From Mya arenaria (Eukaryota; Mollusca; Bivalvia; Myida; Myidae): a DNA stretch of 64,000 bases. Below are positions 34,506 to 46,998 of the stretch, piece after piece (position 1 is the stretch's first letter; each line of letters begins with the position of its first letter). A program made the translations under genes and the position numbers. Location: contig NC_069135.1 of assembly GCF_026914265.1 (NCBI RefSeq), positions 32,098,756 to 32,162,755 on the forward strand, written 5' to 3'. Below the pieces are notes generated by a model. The model did no database searches. It saw nothing but the letters and a program-made list of their open reading frames with translations, and had not been told where the DNA came from.

Positions 34506-35670
34506 TTTCCATGTGTATCAAATGGTCGATCTACGACCTACGATCCAGGTAACCCATAGGTTCATGTTGTTATAAATGGTTGGAGAAGTAGTAGAAATTG
34601 TCCATTGTATCGCAACTGTTGTGCTGTCATATTTGGTTGATGATTATGGCTGATCTTAATGTATTTGCATATTTTTATTAGATTGGTATTAAGTCATTTT
34701 TTACAACTACGGTAAGAAATCATAAACACATATGTTATAGTTGAAAGTCAGCAATGTGTGTTTATAAATAATATATGGTGATAATCTTTTATTATCGTCA
34801 AGAGTCCATCTAACTTTGATTACCCCCACTATCATTGTACACTCATAATAGTGTTGATGTCATACAATTGAATTAAGGTTCGTCTATTTAGTTTTTTTAA
34901 ACATTTCTCTTCATACTGCAAATATTCAAGATCTTAAGGCCCGGTCACCTTGCGACGAAACATATTGACAATCGCTAAGAAGTTTAAGAGGCTTAGGTCG
35001 CTTTAATGTATCAGATCGGTCGCAAAACGAAATCGATCTCAACCAGTTCGTTAATCATGCACAAAGGACTGACTGACTGACTCTTTTGCAACATTTTGGC
35101 GACATATAAGTGAGCAGTGGTGATGTGGTGACCGTTCGGCGCTTCATCGGCGACTGGTTGCAGATCGTTGCAAAGTAGTTTCCATTTCCAAACGTGCGCC
35201 GAGCATTCACCGTTGATATTGCAATATGAAACCTTTTGTAAAAAATACCTGTCTGCGTATTACAGCAGCATTTTGGTCACATTTAGTTACAGAGTTCTCA
35301 CCAACGTTTTTTGCATTATCACATTTATTTCCACTGATAATTGATGTACGTAAAGGCAAGTAAACAAAACACTGTCTGTTCACCATCATGAAAGCAACGG
35401 AAGCATTTTTGTTTAATTTTTGCACACGTAAAAATGGTTCTTATTCAGCAACAACCAGTCGCAAGAAATTCGCTGACTGTATTCAACGATCGGTATCAAA
35501 CCTTGAGGTAAAAGTGTTCCTACACGGTACTTCATTCTCCGATTGATAAATATGGCAATTTAATACAAATAACAAATGAAATATAAATTTTATTCACATG
35601 CGTACAAATAAAAAGGCACAGTTGCACCACGGAAGTGTCGCCATTTTAATTTCTTGTACAACCGATAAGT
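34506..35670. other. Upstream-type flank
   Basis: It contains the CGGTCG module (34945-35215) and a stretch nearly parallel to 50700-51947. No gene. It ends in TAAGT, the target of the following LINE. Confidence 0.6.
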
Positions 35671-37475
35671 AAGAAAGAAAGCACCCTGTCAAACTTGCTC
35701 AAATTACCAGTGAGTCGGACTCCATCCTGAAAGGCGTACCACAAGGATCAATATTAGGGCCTTTAGTTTTCAATGTCTTCCTAAACGGCATCTTCTATTT
35801 TATCAATAATGCAGCTTTGTATAATTATGCAGATGACAATACTCTTTCTGTGTGTGATATAAATCCTGATGTTGTTAAGACCACTCTTGAAGACGAAAGT
35901 AACGTTTTGTTAAACTGGTTTACTTCCAATCAAATGCAGGCTCACCCTGACAAATTTCAGGCAATTTCATTTGGCTCAAGGTCTGTTAAAGAAATAAAAC
36001 AATTCAATACATTTAATCACACCATTGTTTTGAAGAGCAAGTGCAAACTTTTGGGTGTTGAAGTAGATAGTTTATTAAATTTTGATGCCCAGATTTCTAA
36101 AATGTGCAAAAAAGCTGCTAAGCTTTAATTCTGTTATCAGATCCAATTTCAACTACTGTCCTGTCGTTTGGCATTTTTGTAGCAAGACCAACACAAAAAA
36201 TGGAAAAGATTCAATACAGAGCTTTAAAAATTGTTTTTAATGATTACACCTCAACTTACGAATATCTTCTTCATAGAATTCAATTGCCAACATTAAATTT
36301 GAGCAGGGTAAGATACATTGCTGTTGAAACTTACAAATGTTTGTATGGTATCTCACCAGAATATGTTCACAACCTTGTAACATTTAAGGCATGTAATTTT
36401 AATCTGAGATATGAAACTGTGTAGACGTTCTATCAGTAAGAACTACTAAATATGGAAAAACTCTTTCCGCTTTGAGGCCAGTCAGGTATGGAACAGCCTC
36501 CCAAAGGAAAAAAGGGTCTCCCAAAGCTACTTGGAATTTTAAAGGCTGATCTGTACCTGGACAGGTCCCTCTTGTAAATGTTCAATTTGTCAATAATACC
36601 ATTTTTTCCTTTAAAAAATTAGAAGAAATTGAGAACTATAAGATGTTTCACTGAATATCTGTTATCCTTTGTTTTAACGGAAAAGGGAGTTTTGTTTTCA
36701 ATGGGATGGCTTACACCCACTGGACAAGACATGACATTCAAATACTAGCAAAGATTTCAGCGGACTTCTTTGACAACTAACAACTTATTAAATTAAATTA
36801 CATTGGCTAATATATAATTATGATTGTTCAAATTTATATAACATCTGTCGAAAATATACCACTACTTGTGTTTTTCTTTCGGCAAGTTTTTTGTTTAGGT
36901 GTTACGACTTTATTTGTTCAATTAACATTCTTTTACAGTGATAGGTGTAATATCAAAATAACATTAAACATATCATACCTCCTCTAAGCATCACTTTCAA
37001 AGGATTTTTTCTATCATGCTAGATTAATTATATGTTGTTTTTTTACAAACTACACATCGATGTGCAAAGCTGTTATTCCCTGTAATAGTTTGCTACTTAC
37101 AATTTTGCTACTTCAATGTATATCACTACCCTTTAAGTTATACTTTTGAAACAACTAACCATTTTACAGTGGTATATCAACTAGTGGAACCGTGCGCGTG
37201 TGGACTGGCCGTACAGCCGTTAAAACTTGTTGGTGTTATCACTGTTCTTGATGCTCTAATCCTATTTTCCTATTTGTATTTGTATGCTTACTCCAGTATG
37301 TGTTCATTTTAACATATATACTCTTATTTCCAGGTCACAAGCTCATTGTTATTTTATTTGATATGTTATGTATGTCTGTTATTCATGTCGGAAAATAGCT
37401 CATTGAGCTAAAGTTTCTTGTTAACACATACCCGACTTTAAATAAAGATTCTTGTATCTTGTATCTGGTATCTTG
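35671..37475 (+). mobile_element. 5'-truncated LINE fragment with empty paralogous site
   Basis: Reverse transcriptase motifs GVPQGSILGPLVFNVFLN and LYNYADDNTLS are readable up to 36128, where the frame is lost (a deletion and shift). Coding resemblance resumes at about 36200-36424 (MEKIQYRALKIVFNDY) and ends near 36540. About 0.9 kb of 3' UTR follows, with AATAAAG and a (TCTTGTA)n tail. TAAGT flanks both sides (35666-35670 and 37476-37480). The parallel flank at 51941-51950 reads GATAAGTGAT uninterrupted, so the boundaries are exact. Its GVPQGSILGP-type RT differs from the GVRQGENLSP type of the larger LINE: a second, unrelated family. Confidence 0.88.
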
Positions 37476-37845
37476 TAAGTGATGGAGCTGGCGTTTAGTA
37501 GACGTGTTCTATAGTTGTTAAAATAACTTGCAATCGAGGCAAATCTTTTTCAGAGAAAAAATAAGAAACTTCTGACCCAATGGAAAAGATAAAAAAACTC
37601 ATGATGTTGCGTGTATTGTATATGGTACTTCTAATAAATATATGAATAGTTTTAGTTTTTATATGGGTTTTATTAGACGCTATAAGGTATTATTAATCGG
37701 ATGATAGTATTCAAAGATAATTTAAATTAAACAATTGAAAAGATGAATATTATCATCCGATTAACTATGTTTACTTTTAAGAGATATGTAATTTTAACAC
37801 TGACGAAATATATAAATATTAATTTTTAGAAATATTTTCACAAAA

Positions 37846-38395
37846 ATGAACAAGCTTCTCACAATCGGCATTGTTGTTTTGTGTTGGAAATCTTCAAAAG
37901 TAAGACTACTTTTTTGTTCTTGTGTTCTGTATTGTGGTATATATGAAAGCATTTAAGTAATATTTGCAATGGCTCTATGAAATAATATTAAAGATTTTTA
38001 TCCATCAGAGAACATAAACGAACTGTGCATATGGCAGAGCATCGTTTCGTTTAGAGAATGAGGATATCCCTACCCCCCCCCCCCACCCAACCCCAGCCTA
38101 CCTTCTCCCATCCACTTAGTGTGCACAATAATGTTCATATATAACACAACTATGGTAATGATCATCACGAAATTATGATCGGTTATGTTGTCATAAATCG
38201 TAGATTTTCGACTTCACCTTAAAGGTAAGCCGCACAAAATGCGACAGTAAACCTTGTTGCTCCTCCGGGACTTTTACCCCATTACTCACGTCTCCGGATT
38301 ACGAGTGCACGTGCTTACCGGGCATCCTCTCGCAAAACAACGCGGACATCGATGAATGTTCAATGTCGCCCGGCGTCTGTAACAACGGTAGCATT
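37846..38395 (+). pseudogene. EGF-repeat gene fragment D' (exons 1-2)
   Basis: Exon 1 (37846-37899) reads MNKLLTIGIVVLCWKSSK with a good donor. Exon 2 starts at 38225. It has lost several cysteines (KCDSKPCCSSGTFTP; NNADIDEC) and ends abruptly in EGF2 at NNGS, where a repeated non-coding block beginning TATGTAGGGAAATGACTGAA takes over. All later exons are missing. Confidence 0.88.
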
Positions 38396-40450
38396 ATGTA
38401 GGGAAATGACTGAAGATGTTTAATGAATTATTTATACTGGCCCAGGTATCCAAAGTTTTCTATATGCTTATACAGTTATACCTCATCTAAAACTGCAGGG
38501 CCAAGACCGTTGGTAATTTGTTTGTAGCCTCATGTAGTGCATAGTAACTAACTACATCTAAAGTTACCTTTTTTACAACTTATTTCAAACGACAACTGTC
38601 AGGCCGACAAACAAAGATCGAATGAATATTTTAGCGCGGAAATATTTGCACCAAAACTATCGCAAAATAAAGCAACCAATCAGAATTGATACAATATTGA
38701 TAACTACCGGAAGTGACTACCTGTAAACTTTGACATATTCGAGGTTAATAATTAAATATTTTAAAGTTAACATTTAACATTTAAGTTTGCAAAAATTCCG
38801 GATTTGCAAACTTAATCCGGATGCTGTTAATACTGGCCCAGGGATCCAAAGTTTTCTATATGCTTATACATTTATATCTCATCTAATACTGCAAGGCCAA
38901 GACCTTTGATAATTGGTATGTAGCCTCATGTAGTGCTTAGTAACTTACTACATCCATAGCAACCAGTGACTTTCATAGCTGTTAATGACTTCCTTATCAA
39001 CAACTAACTTTAAAATCTTCTTCAGCAAGCAGATAAATACTGAGCATCAAATTACTTACTTTGTATTCAATATCATTCACAAACTAATCGACAACCACTT
39101 AATTCCTGGGCAAGCTTAAACAACCTTAATAACCACTGAATTGTTGATCATTAAAGTAGGTGAGCGACATAGGGCCATTTTGTCACTCTTTGTTTTGTTA
39201 TATGAAAGTTGAGCTATCGCGTCAAAGAAACATTTCACAACAAGAATCAAACTCATCGCAGTATCGAATGTTACATTTAAATATGTACCAATTTTATTAA
39301 TATAAACATAACAATAGATTATGGGGACTTGAATGTTGGAAAAAGTCAAGTATGAGACGTTTATATGCTTAAGCTTTACTCCATCCAGGAGAGATTATAA
39401 GTATTATCTGCAAGCAGTTGTACTTGATGTAAGCATAAGACTGAAGTTTAAGTAAACTTTTAATAACACACTTGACAGCTGTTTGTCGCAGCATCGAACA
39501 CTGAAACGATGTTGAAACTACAACAGTTTAACATGTACTAATGGTGACATTGCAAATTTTGTATTATGTTCTTTTCAAAAGATGCTTTAATATTTTTTGA
39601 CAAGATTTTCTCAACAAATACAGTCGAAACCCATAGGCTGGAACTTGCTTGGCTTAATTTCCTCATTGGCATGAACTGGATGTAATGACTGATTTCTTTA
39701 TACTGAAACTTTATACTGAAAGCATTCCCGCTTTGCTCGAATTCCCCAATGCTCGAAGTACGTACGCCTGTACCTCGAGCCAACGGGGTTTCGATTGTTT
39801 GATAAATATTTTGACATTTTCATTTCCCATTTAAATTTGCAATAGTTTGCTCTTTTGCTTTTCTTTAAACATTCTATTATAAGAAGTTTATGGAGACTTG
39901 GAAATTTTATTAGTAAAACATGTTCATAAGCTTGAGCCATTCAGGAGGGTTTAGAAGTCTTATGTGCAAGTATTTATTCTTAATGCAAGCATAAGGCTAA
40001 AGTTTAAGTAGTTTTTGATAACATATTTGGCAGTTGCTTTAAGGTTGAAAGCGTCTACAACACTTTCGTATCAACTCAGTCAAACAATAACATATTATTG
40101 CAAATTTGAAATTATGATTTTACCATTGAACCATTTGAAGGTTTTCAAGTTGTAAGTTTCAAGACAATATCACTTTCACTTAGTAAACAAACACTCGAGA
40201 AAATCAAGGCATTGCCGGTTTCAGCACTTGAAAAAATCATGATGTTGTGTATATGGCATGAAACTAGACATAAATATGTGAATAATGTTATTGTTATACT
40301 GACTTAACATACGCTATTCGATGGTTTGATCTTGAATTATCTGTGTACATTATGATTTGATAAACTATGTTTACATTTGAGTGATATGTTAAACAAAAAC
40401 GATATGAAAGGATATTCATTTTTGAAAATGTTTGCACAAAAAGTATCAAA
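38396..40450. repeat. Type II upstream block before copy D
   Basis: This about 2-kb block recurs at about 52263-54684 (before F) and 56640-58738 (before G). It holds internal duplications: TACTGGCCCAGGTATCC at 38431 and again at 38835, and the CATAGGCTGGAACTTG segment. It replaces the CGGTCG-type flank of A, B and E, so the D, F and G units form their own lineage. It probably includes the promoter of D. The segment 40315-40450 just before the ATG is alike in all copies (GATAAACTATGTTTACATT). Confidence 0.7.
39621..39797. mobile_element. Small inverted-repeat element (CAGTCGAAACCC ends)
   Basis: CAGTCGAAACCCATAGGCTGG is mirrored by GAGCCAACGGGGTTTCGATTG. TA precedes the left end, which suggests a TA target as in Tc1/mariner MITEs. 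Relatives lie at 52883-53006, 53414-53564, 57255-57428 and 57838-57989, all within type II blocks, so they spread mainly by duplication of the block. Confidence 0.65.
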
Positions 40451-43124
40451 ATGTACAGGCTCCTCACCATCGGCATAGTTCTTTTGTGTTGGAATTCTTC
40501 AAAGGTAGGACTATTTATTCATTGTTATTGTGTTCGATTTGGTGTATAAGTCGGCATGTTAGCATTAATATTAAATGACATTACTGTGCCTATGGCCGAG
40601 TTTCGTTACGTAAAGAGCAGGTGGCTATCCCTACGTTATCTCGCTACCCCCCCCCCCCTCTCCCCCCCAATTCAATTCTTTGCTCGGTGAAAATTATATA
40701 ATCATCGATTTTCAAATTAACTTTAATTTAGGTAACCTGTACCATTTGCGATAATAAACCCTGTGGCTCCGGTGGCACTTGTACCCCACTACTCACGTCT
40801 CCTGGTTACGAATGCACGTGCTTCTCGGGTTTCTTATCGCCAAACTGCGCGGACCTCAATGAATGTTCAATGGCGTCTGGCATCTGCAACAACGGAAGTT
40901 GCGTCAACACACCAGGAAGTTACCACTGTGCATGTTTCAAAGGCTTTACCGGAACTCACTGTAACTTTATGATGGAGGCTTGTGGGTATGTTTGCTATTT
41001 CCCATTTGAAACATTATACTGCCTGTTAGAGAACATGGTACTAACGTAAGCCATATATTGCTCAACGGTATATCAAGGTCAGTGTTCTTATGGCACACAT
41101 GTATTTTCTGTATATGACTTTGTTTGAACTATCAACGACATGAAAGTTGCATCACTATCTTTCACCAGATCGTCACCATGCAAAAATGGGGGTTCGTGTT
41201 CGGTGACGTCAGATGGCGGCCACGTGTGCAAGTGTCACGTGGGGTTCAACCCATCCACGGACTGCGATGATAGCGGCGAGTGTAACATGGTTTCCGGCCA
41301 TAATCTATGTAATAACGGAACCTGCGTGAACACTCAAGGCAGCTTCTATTGTTCTTGTAACGCCGGGTTCCAGGGGAAGTTTTGTCGCGACGACGTCGAC
41401 GAATGTTTGGATCAGTCCTGTCCTATATGTGTGAATACCCCTGGGTCGTATTCGTGTCAATGTACTGTTGGATATACTGGGCACGACTGCCAGAATGACG
41501 TAGATCAATGCGCGTCTAACCCTTGTCTTCATGGTTCTTGTGTAAACACACAGGTATATTTCAAATGTAACTGCAATAATGGATTTAACGGCTCTCTTTG
41601 CGACAATGACGTCTCACAGTGCTTGTCTAGTGCATGCCTGCACGGCAGCTGTCAAAATATGTCAGGCAAGTTTGTATGCGTTTGCAATAACGGATGGGAT
41701 GGCGCGCATTGCGATGATGACGTCAACGAGTGTTTATCTCAGCCGCCCATCTGCGCTCATGGAAAGTGCATGAACACAAAGGGGTCGTATTCGTGCCAGT
41801 GTGACAACGGTTTCCATGGAAACACATGTCAAAATGATGTTAACGAATGTGACTCTCGTTCTTGTGGAAACGGGTCGTGTTTAAACACTGATGGGTCTTA
41901 CAGCTGTAACTGCTCTTCGGGCTATTACGGTGTGCGCTGTGAAATGGATATTAACGAATGTTATCACAATCCTTGCAATAGAGGTGTTTGTATCAATAAT
42001 GTTGGGTCGTTTCATTGTGACTGCCATGATGAAGCAACTGGAGAATTTTGTGAAAATACCATTAATCGGGGTGCACACACTCAAACTTCAAACTCTAAAC
42101 AGCCCCAGGTCAGTTTGAAACAAGGCTACCATTGAAAATACATCTCCACAAATAAAGTTTGAAAATGAATAAAGAATTCTTTGGCTGATATAAACTGCAT
42201 GCAATTTTTAACTTCATAATTTATTATTTTGTGCACATATTATGAGCTAAGTTTGATGACGTTTAACAATATATTTCTGCTGAAAGTATATTTTTCAATA
42301 CCTTAGTTATGTTGTTTTATTAATACTTGTTGAATATCAAACAGTCTTCACAATTTTCAGCAAACGACTTTTATAACAGCCGATTACAAAAATACAAATT
42401 ATAATTGATATAACCACAGTTTATACCAGTCCACCGGTAGTTTTAACAAATTAGAAAGAAATTATTTAACATTGCAAATCTTACAGAGCTGGGTGGCCGG
42501 TCATGCCTGGGTTTTCGCCGTTGTTGGGGCGGTTGTCCTGCTGGTACCTGTCACCATCTTGGCGGCTGTGAAAATTAAAAGGTAAGACTTGAAACAAGTG
42601 TAGTTTAAGTTCACAAAATCCCTTTCCTATCAATTTGGTTTCTTTCACAAAAGTACAGAAACATTGTGTATTTACTATATCTGCTTAAGCTAACTTATAA
42701 CTTCTCAGAATATAGTGTCTTCAATTGTTTGGTGTCTGCCTTCTATTTCCGTTTAAATAACACTGGTTCAGCACAGTTATGCTTAGGATTTATTCTAAAA
42801 TCAGAATTTAATATTGCAAACAATAAATTATTCCAGAACATATTTTTATCTACATGCATTAAATACCATTTTCGAATAAGTTTCTATATATGGTTTATCT
42901 ATAGACTTTCTGAATAGCAATAATTAATCCAAGATGCACAAACAACTCTCTCGAACAATCTCTCCGCTTGTAGACGACGTCAGGCGAACCCCGTTTATGA
43001 AGAGTTCGGGCGGCCGGGTGACAGTTCTATGCCCTTAGTCTCAAGCACGTTCGACTCCCGCATGGGTACAGAGAACCTCGTGTACATGCAAGACATATGC
43101 GAGGGAATCGACGACGAACTATAA
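40451..43124 (+). CDS. EGF-repeat type I membrane protein, copy D (intact)
   Basis: Exons 40451-40504, 40732-40985, 41169-42108, 42487-42581 and 42974-43124 give 497 aa with all phases as in copy A. A signal peptide (MYRLLTIGIVLLCWNSSK) is followed by ten EGF modules (residues about 19-403), a linker, the membrane helix (WVFAVVGAVVLLVPVTILAA) and a KIKRRRQ stop-transfer. The tail contains NPVYEEFGRPGD and ends ENLVYMQDICEGIDDEL. EGF4 starts DDSGEC in place of DDxDEC, weakening that calcium site, and EGF10 is canonical (DINECYHNPC). O-fucose patterns are seen in EGF1 and EGF3. Intron 1 carries a C-rich run. Two AATAAA sites follow exon 3 (see separate entry). No break was found, so the gene should be functional. 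Confidence 0.92.
42109..42173 (+). promoter_or_regulatory. Candidate intronic polyadenylation site of copy D
   Basis: If the donor at 42109 is skipped, exon 3 runs nine more codons (VSLKQGYH, stop 42133-42135). AATAAA then occurs at 42151-42156 and 42168-42173. Such a transcript would encode a secreted ectodomain. The same short extension is kept in A, C, F and G, and AATAAA is also present in C (32273-32278). Confidence 0.4.
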
Positions 43125-44580
43125 GCTGTTTTAACCGTTTTGAATGAAATCACAGTTATTGACGCTTCAATAATTTATTTGGATATATTGGCTTGACGTT
43201 TAGCATGTTTCCAGAATAGTGATACGGCTCAACGAATATCGTTTAAACAGACTAAACATCGATATTCACAAAACTAAGATATCCTTTACAAAATAATGTG
43301 TATGTTGGAGGGGGTGTTTGTGTGCAGAAAAGAACAATTTACCAAACATTATACGTATATTCAAGAACTGTGAGAAGTTTGAGCGTTGCCCATAGAATGA
43401 CGTCATCAAAAGATTAAAGAATTGGCTCGACCAATTAAATCAACATGAAAAATTTCATTGGTCATTAGAAAAAAACAACATAATATGTTAATCAGATGGT
43501 CGATCTACGATCTACAATCCAGTTCTACCATTTTTGTTATGTTATTTTCATTTGTCGAGCTACGAAATATGACCCACGTTAACCAAACTATGACCTACTA
43601 TGTTAGATTTTAGTTGAAAAAATGAGTAAATATACAACCTGAAAAAAACTTTATGTGTGTTATTTGTTTTAATATTATTTAAATTTAGCAATCAGCAAAC
43701 ATATATTTTTCAAATGATATAAAAACAATATAGGGTCACCAGTCCACACACTTTAAAATGCGGTTAATGCAGCTATCAGGGTACCTAACCTTTAGGTGGG
43801 TCGGTGTCCGTAATATAAGTTAACGTTCGAAATGTCAAATCGTTATTCAATTTACTGGACTGAAATTAAAACGTTCAAAAATATTTATTTTTATTATTTT
43901 AGTTACAGCATTTCTAATTAATTGAAATGATGCGATCTATAATCAGGTGACCTTGGTCATTTTAAAACATTTCGCCTGGTTGTTTTTTTATAAAATATCT
44001 GCATACCTGTAAGATAAAATAAAACGTCAGGAACTCGTCTATTTAGAGTTATATTATTTTTTCTGAAACCAACGTGTTTCTCCTTCCGGTATTTTAATTA
44101 TTTTAGTTCGTTTCCAAATGTCCAGTTTTACAATACCTGGTATGTCCGATTGGTGCTTTCATATATACGTCAATTATAAGCCCCTCAATGTACGTATGAC
44201 CGTTTTACCTTGTGTTTCTTTATTACGTATTCTGGAACTGCAAGCATTTGAGTGAAAAATGAGCTCAGTTTCAAATTTTGTAAATGTTTTTGCCCTAGTT
44301 CTCATATAAAAGTTCCATCAATTTATCAGCAGTTTCTAGCTGATAAGTATACTTTTTTACCTGCTACATGCCTTATACGGTTTCGATAAGATTTAATCAA
44401 TAAGAGTGTTGAATATCATCACGTCTCTACCAGGAGTAAGACCACGACCTTTAGAACAAACGAAAACATAAAAAACGTTACAAAGAATAAATGACAAAAC
44501 CACTCAAAAGTTAGACCAGTCCTTTTTGAAACTTCAATAAAGAAGACATAACATAAATATATAACCTTGCAAATTTAACA
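43125..44580. other. Intergenic flank after copy D
   Basis: Parallel to the flank after copy G (61439-63540). It includes GATGGTCGATCTACGATC near 43495. No gene. Confidence 0.6.
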
Positions 44581-45130
44581 TAGCTCGGTTGCAGGTCATG
44601 CTTAGGTTTTTGGACGGATGGCGGTTGTCCTGCTAGTACCTGTCTCCATATTGGCGGCTGTGAAAATAAAAAAGTAAGATATAATTAAATGTGTTGCTGC
44701 TATTGTTTTCGTTTACATAACAAGATAAACATCGCGAATCTATAACATATGCAAACGCTTACAAAGTACTTACAAAAATATTGTTATTTCAATTGTTTGC
44801 GGAAGCTGTCTTCTTTATATTGTTACATTCAAATTATGTTCGTGATCTTTTCTATAACATTTTAGATCTCTTTTTATAATATATTCAAGTTTTTGAGTTG
44901 AGCTTGAACATTGTTATGTTTTTTGCAGAACTTTTCATATACTGCAACACATTATTATTGTTCATTCCAAAACATTTTATAATTTACAATGCAAGAGTTT
45001 CAAATGATTTTCTATACCCGCGTTGGTGTAGAGAACCTAATGTACCTTGACTTTAATGACGTTAGCCCGGGAACCTTCGAGCTGTTAACTGCTGTTTTGG
45101 GTACTTTAAGTAGTACAAGCTATTAAGACA
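44580..45130 (+). pseudogene. Relic membrane and tail exons
   Basis: 44582-44673 resembles the membrane exon (CAGGTCATGCTTAGG through TTGGCGGCTGTGAAAATAAA) with a lost acceptor and shifted frame. About 45015-45075 resembles the tail of copy E (GTAGAGAACCTAATGTACC, then AATGACGTTAGCC). It lacks an ectodomain. A similar relic lies in the same relative place after copy G (63546), so it predates the D/G duplication. Confidence 0.75.
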
Positions 45131-46324
45131 GGTTGGTTTGACGTTTAGCATATTTCTAGAATAGAGTTTCTGCTAAACGGATAGTGTTAAAACGTGATAG
45201 ACAACGATACTCGCAAACTTATTCAGATAATGCTTAAAACTACGGTAACACATCATGAATGCATCTGTTAAATTTAAAATATATTAAATTGTATGAGTAA
45301 ATCGTATATTGTAGTGTTCTCTGATGATAATATCAAATTGTATTTCAATACCATCTCGAGTCAATCTGACCATGATTATCCTATTATCAGTTTTCATTCA
45401 TAATAAACTGATGTCATAAAATGGAATTGACGTTCGGCTTTTTTTCTTTAGTTAAAGCTATTTTTCTTAATACTGCTATATGAATATCTTAAGGCTCGGT
45501 TACACCAACATAGCGGCCACAATTCGACCTCTTCTCGACGTTTTAAGTTTGAATTGTTTTGCCTAAGCCTCTACAATATTTCAGAGCGGTCGGAAAACGA
45601 TATCGGTCGCCACTAGTCTTTTGAGCATACACGAAACATGGTTGTGGCCGATTTGATCTCTAAATGGTGACAATGGATCTCTTCAAGCGTTTAATCTTTC
45701 TTCCGAAGATTGGATTGGATTGTGATGCCATCGGTTTCAGCAAGACAACGTTTCGACTCTTTCAACATTGTGGCGACCTATCTGATTGATCAGTGATGTG
45801 GCGATGACTGGCCGATGCATTAACGGGGACTGTTTGCCGACCATTGTTTGGTGGTTTCCAAGCGTGCGCCGATCATTCGCCATTACGTTTGCAATGTGTC
45901 ATTTTCTATTAAAAAAAGACCTATTTGCGCATAACAATATCATTTTGTCAGTTCATATCAACGATTTGTTTTATTTTACACTCATCATTATTGTGTGTGA
46001 ATGCAAGTAAAAAGTATGTACACAATTATTGAAGCAACTTCTGTCCTTTTATTGAGTCTTCGCATGCGTATAAAGTGCAACTGTTCTTCTCTAAGCATAA
46101 AAAGCAGGATAAAGTCCCGCAAACGCTTATAAAAGATGCACCCGCTTGTGGTACAACAATTCCACAAATCTTATAAAACCGTGCAGTTGAAGCAAATTTT
46201 CGTTTTAGTAGTTTTTCTTTCGAAATTACATATCAAGTTTTACCTTTCAAATTAAAATATCTCATTGTAAAGAAACAGCTTACTCGATGGAAAAGATATA
46301 ACAAATTAAGATTCTGTATGTATG
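45131..46324. other. 5' flank of copy E
   Basis: Homologous to the B flank (26490-27710), including the CGGTCG module at about 45500-45900 and GATGCACCCGCTTGTGGTAC near 46135. No gene. Confidence 0.6.
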
Positions 46325-46800
46325 TGTCGCAGGGTCATTTGTCTATGTGTTTGTCATTGTTTGTTTGTGTATATGTGTCTAATATTATTCATCATTGTAA
46401 TAGTAGAACTTAACCCCTGCCACTCACTTTCACTTTCAGTCTTGTCTTCATTATTCTTTCACTTTCATTTTTCACTTTATTTTTCTATATCCGTTAACCT
46501 TAACCTTTCACTCGTGCACGAGGAATCTGCGCATTCGTATATTAGATTTTGGACATCACCGACGTGTTTTGTTTATTTCTTATAATTATACTTTGCGTGG
46601 CTTTTTCTTCAGGTAAATTCCATTTATATTTCATTCTATATTCATTTTATATCTTACATGCTGTATTTGTATTTAAGCACTCGTATATTAGATTTTGGAC
46701 ATCACAGACGTGTTTTGTTTATTTCTTATAATTATACTTTGCGTGGCTATTTCTTCAGCACGCCTGGGTTTTGAACCCTCGTACTCCGAGTATCGCGACA
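46325..46800. mobile_element. Solo-LTR-like element
   Basis: The 476-bp insert begins TGTCGC and ends GCGACA. It is flanked by TATG on both sides (46321-46324 and 46801-46804). The parallel flank of copy B (27713-27716) has a single TATG and no insert. TG/CA ends with a 4-bp duplication fit a solo LTR of an LTR retrotransposon; the family cannot be named. Inside, a segment of about 82 bp is duplicated (46532-46614 and 46678-46759). There is no coding sequence. It is younger than the B/E duplication. Confidence 0.6.
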
Positions 46801-46998
46801 TATGGTATAGTACTTTTGATAAATATGTGAACACTTTTATTTGTATACGATATTAATAGACACTATTCGATTGTTTTGATTCAAATTATCTTTGAACATT
46901 ATTATACGATAAACTATGTTTACATTAAAGAGATATGTAAAACAATAACGATACATATAGATATCCATTTTTAAAATATTTGAACAAAAAGTATCAAA

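Noticed and set aside
46740-46800. Possible tRNA-like T-arm (GGGTTTTGAACCC)
   Set aside because: No acceptor stem or anticodon arm could be fitted around it; it lies inside the solo-LTR-like element.
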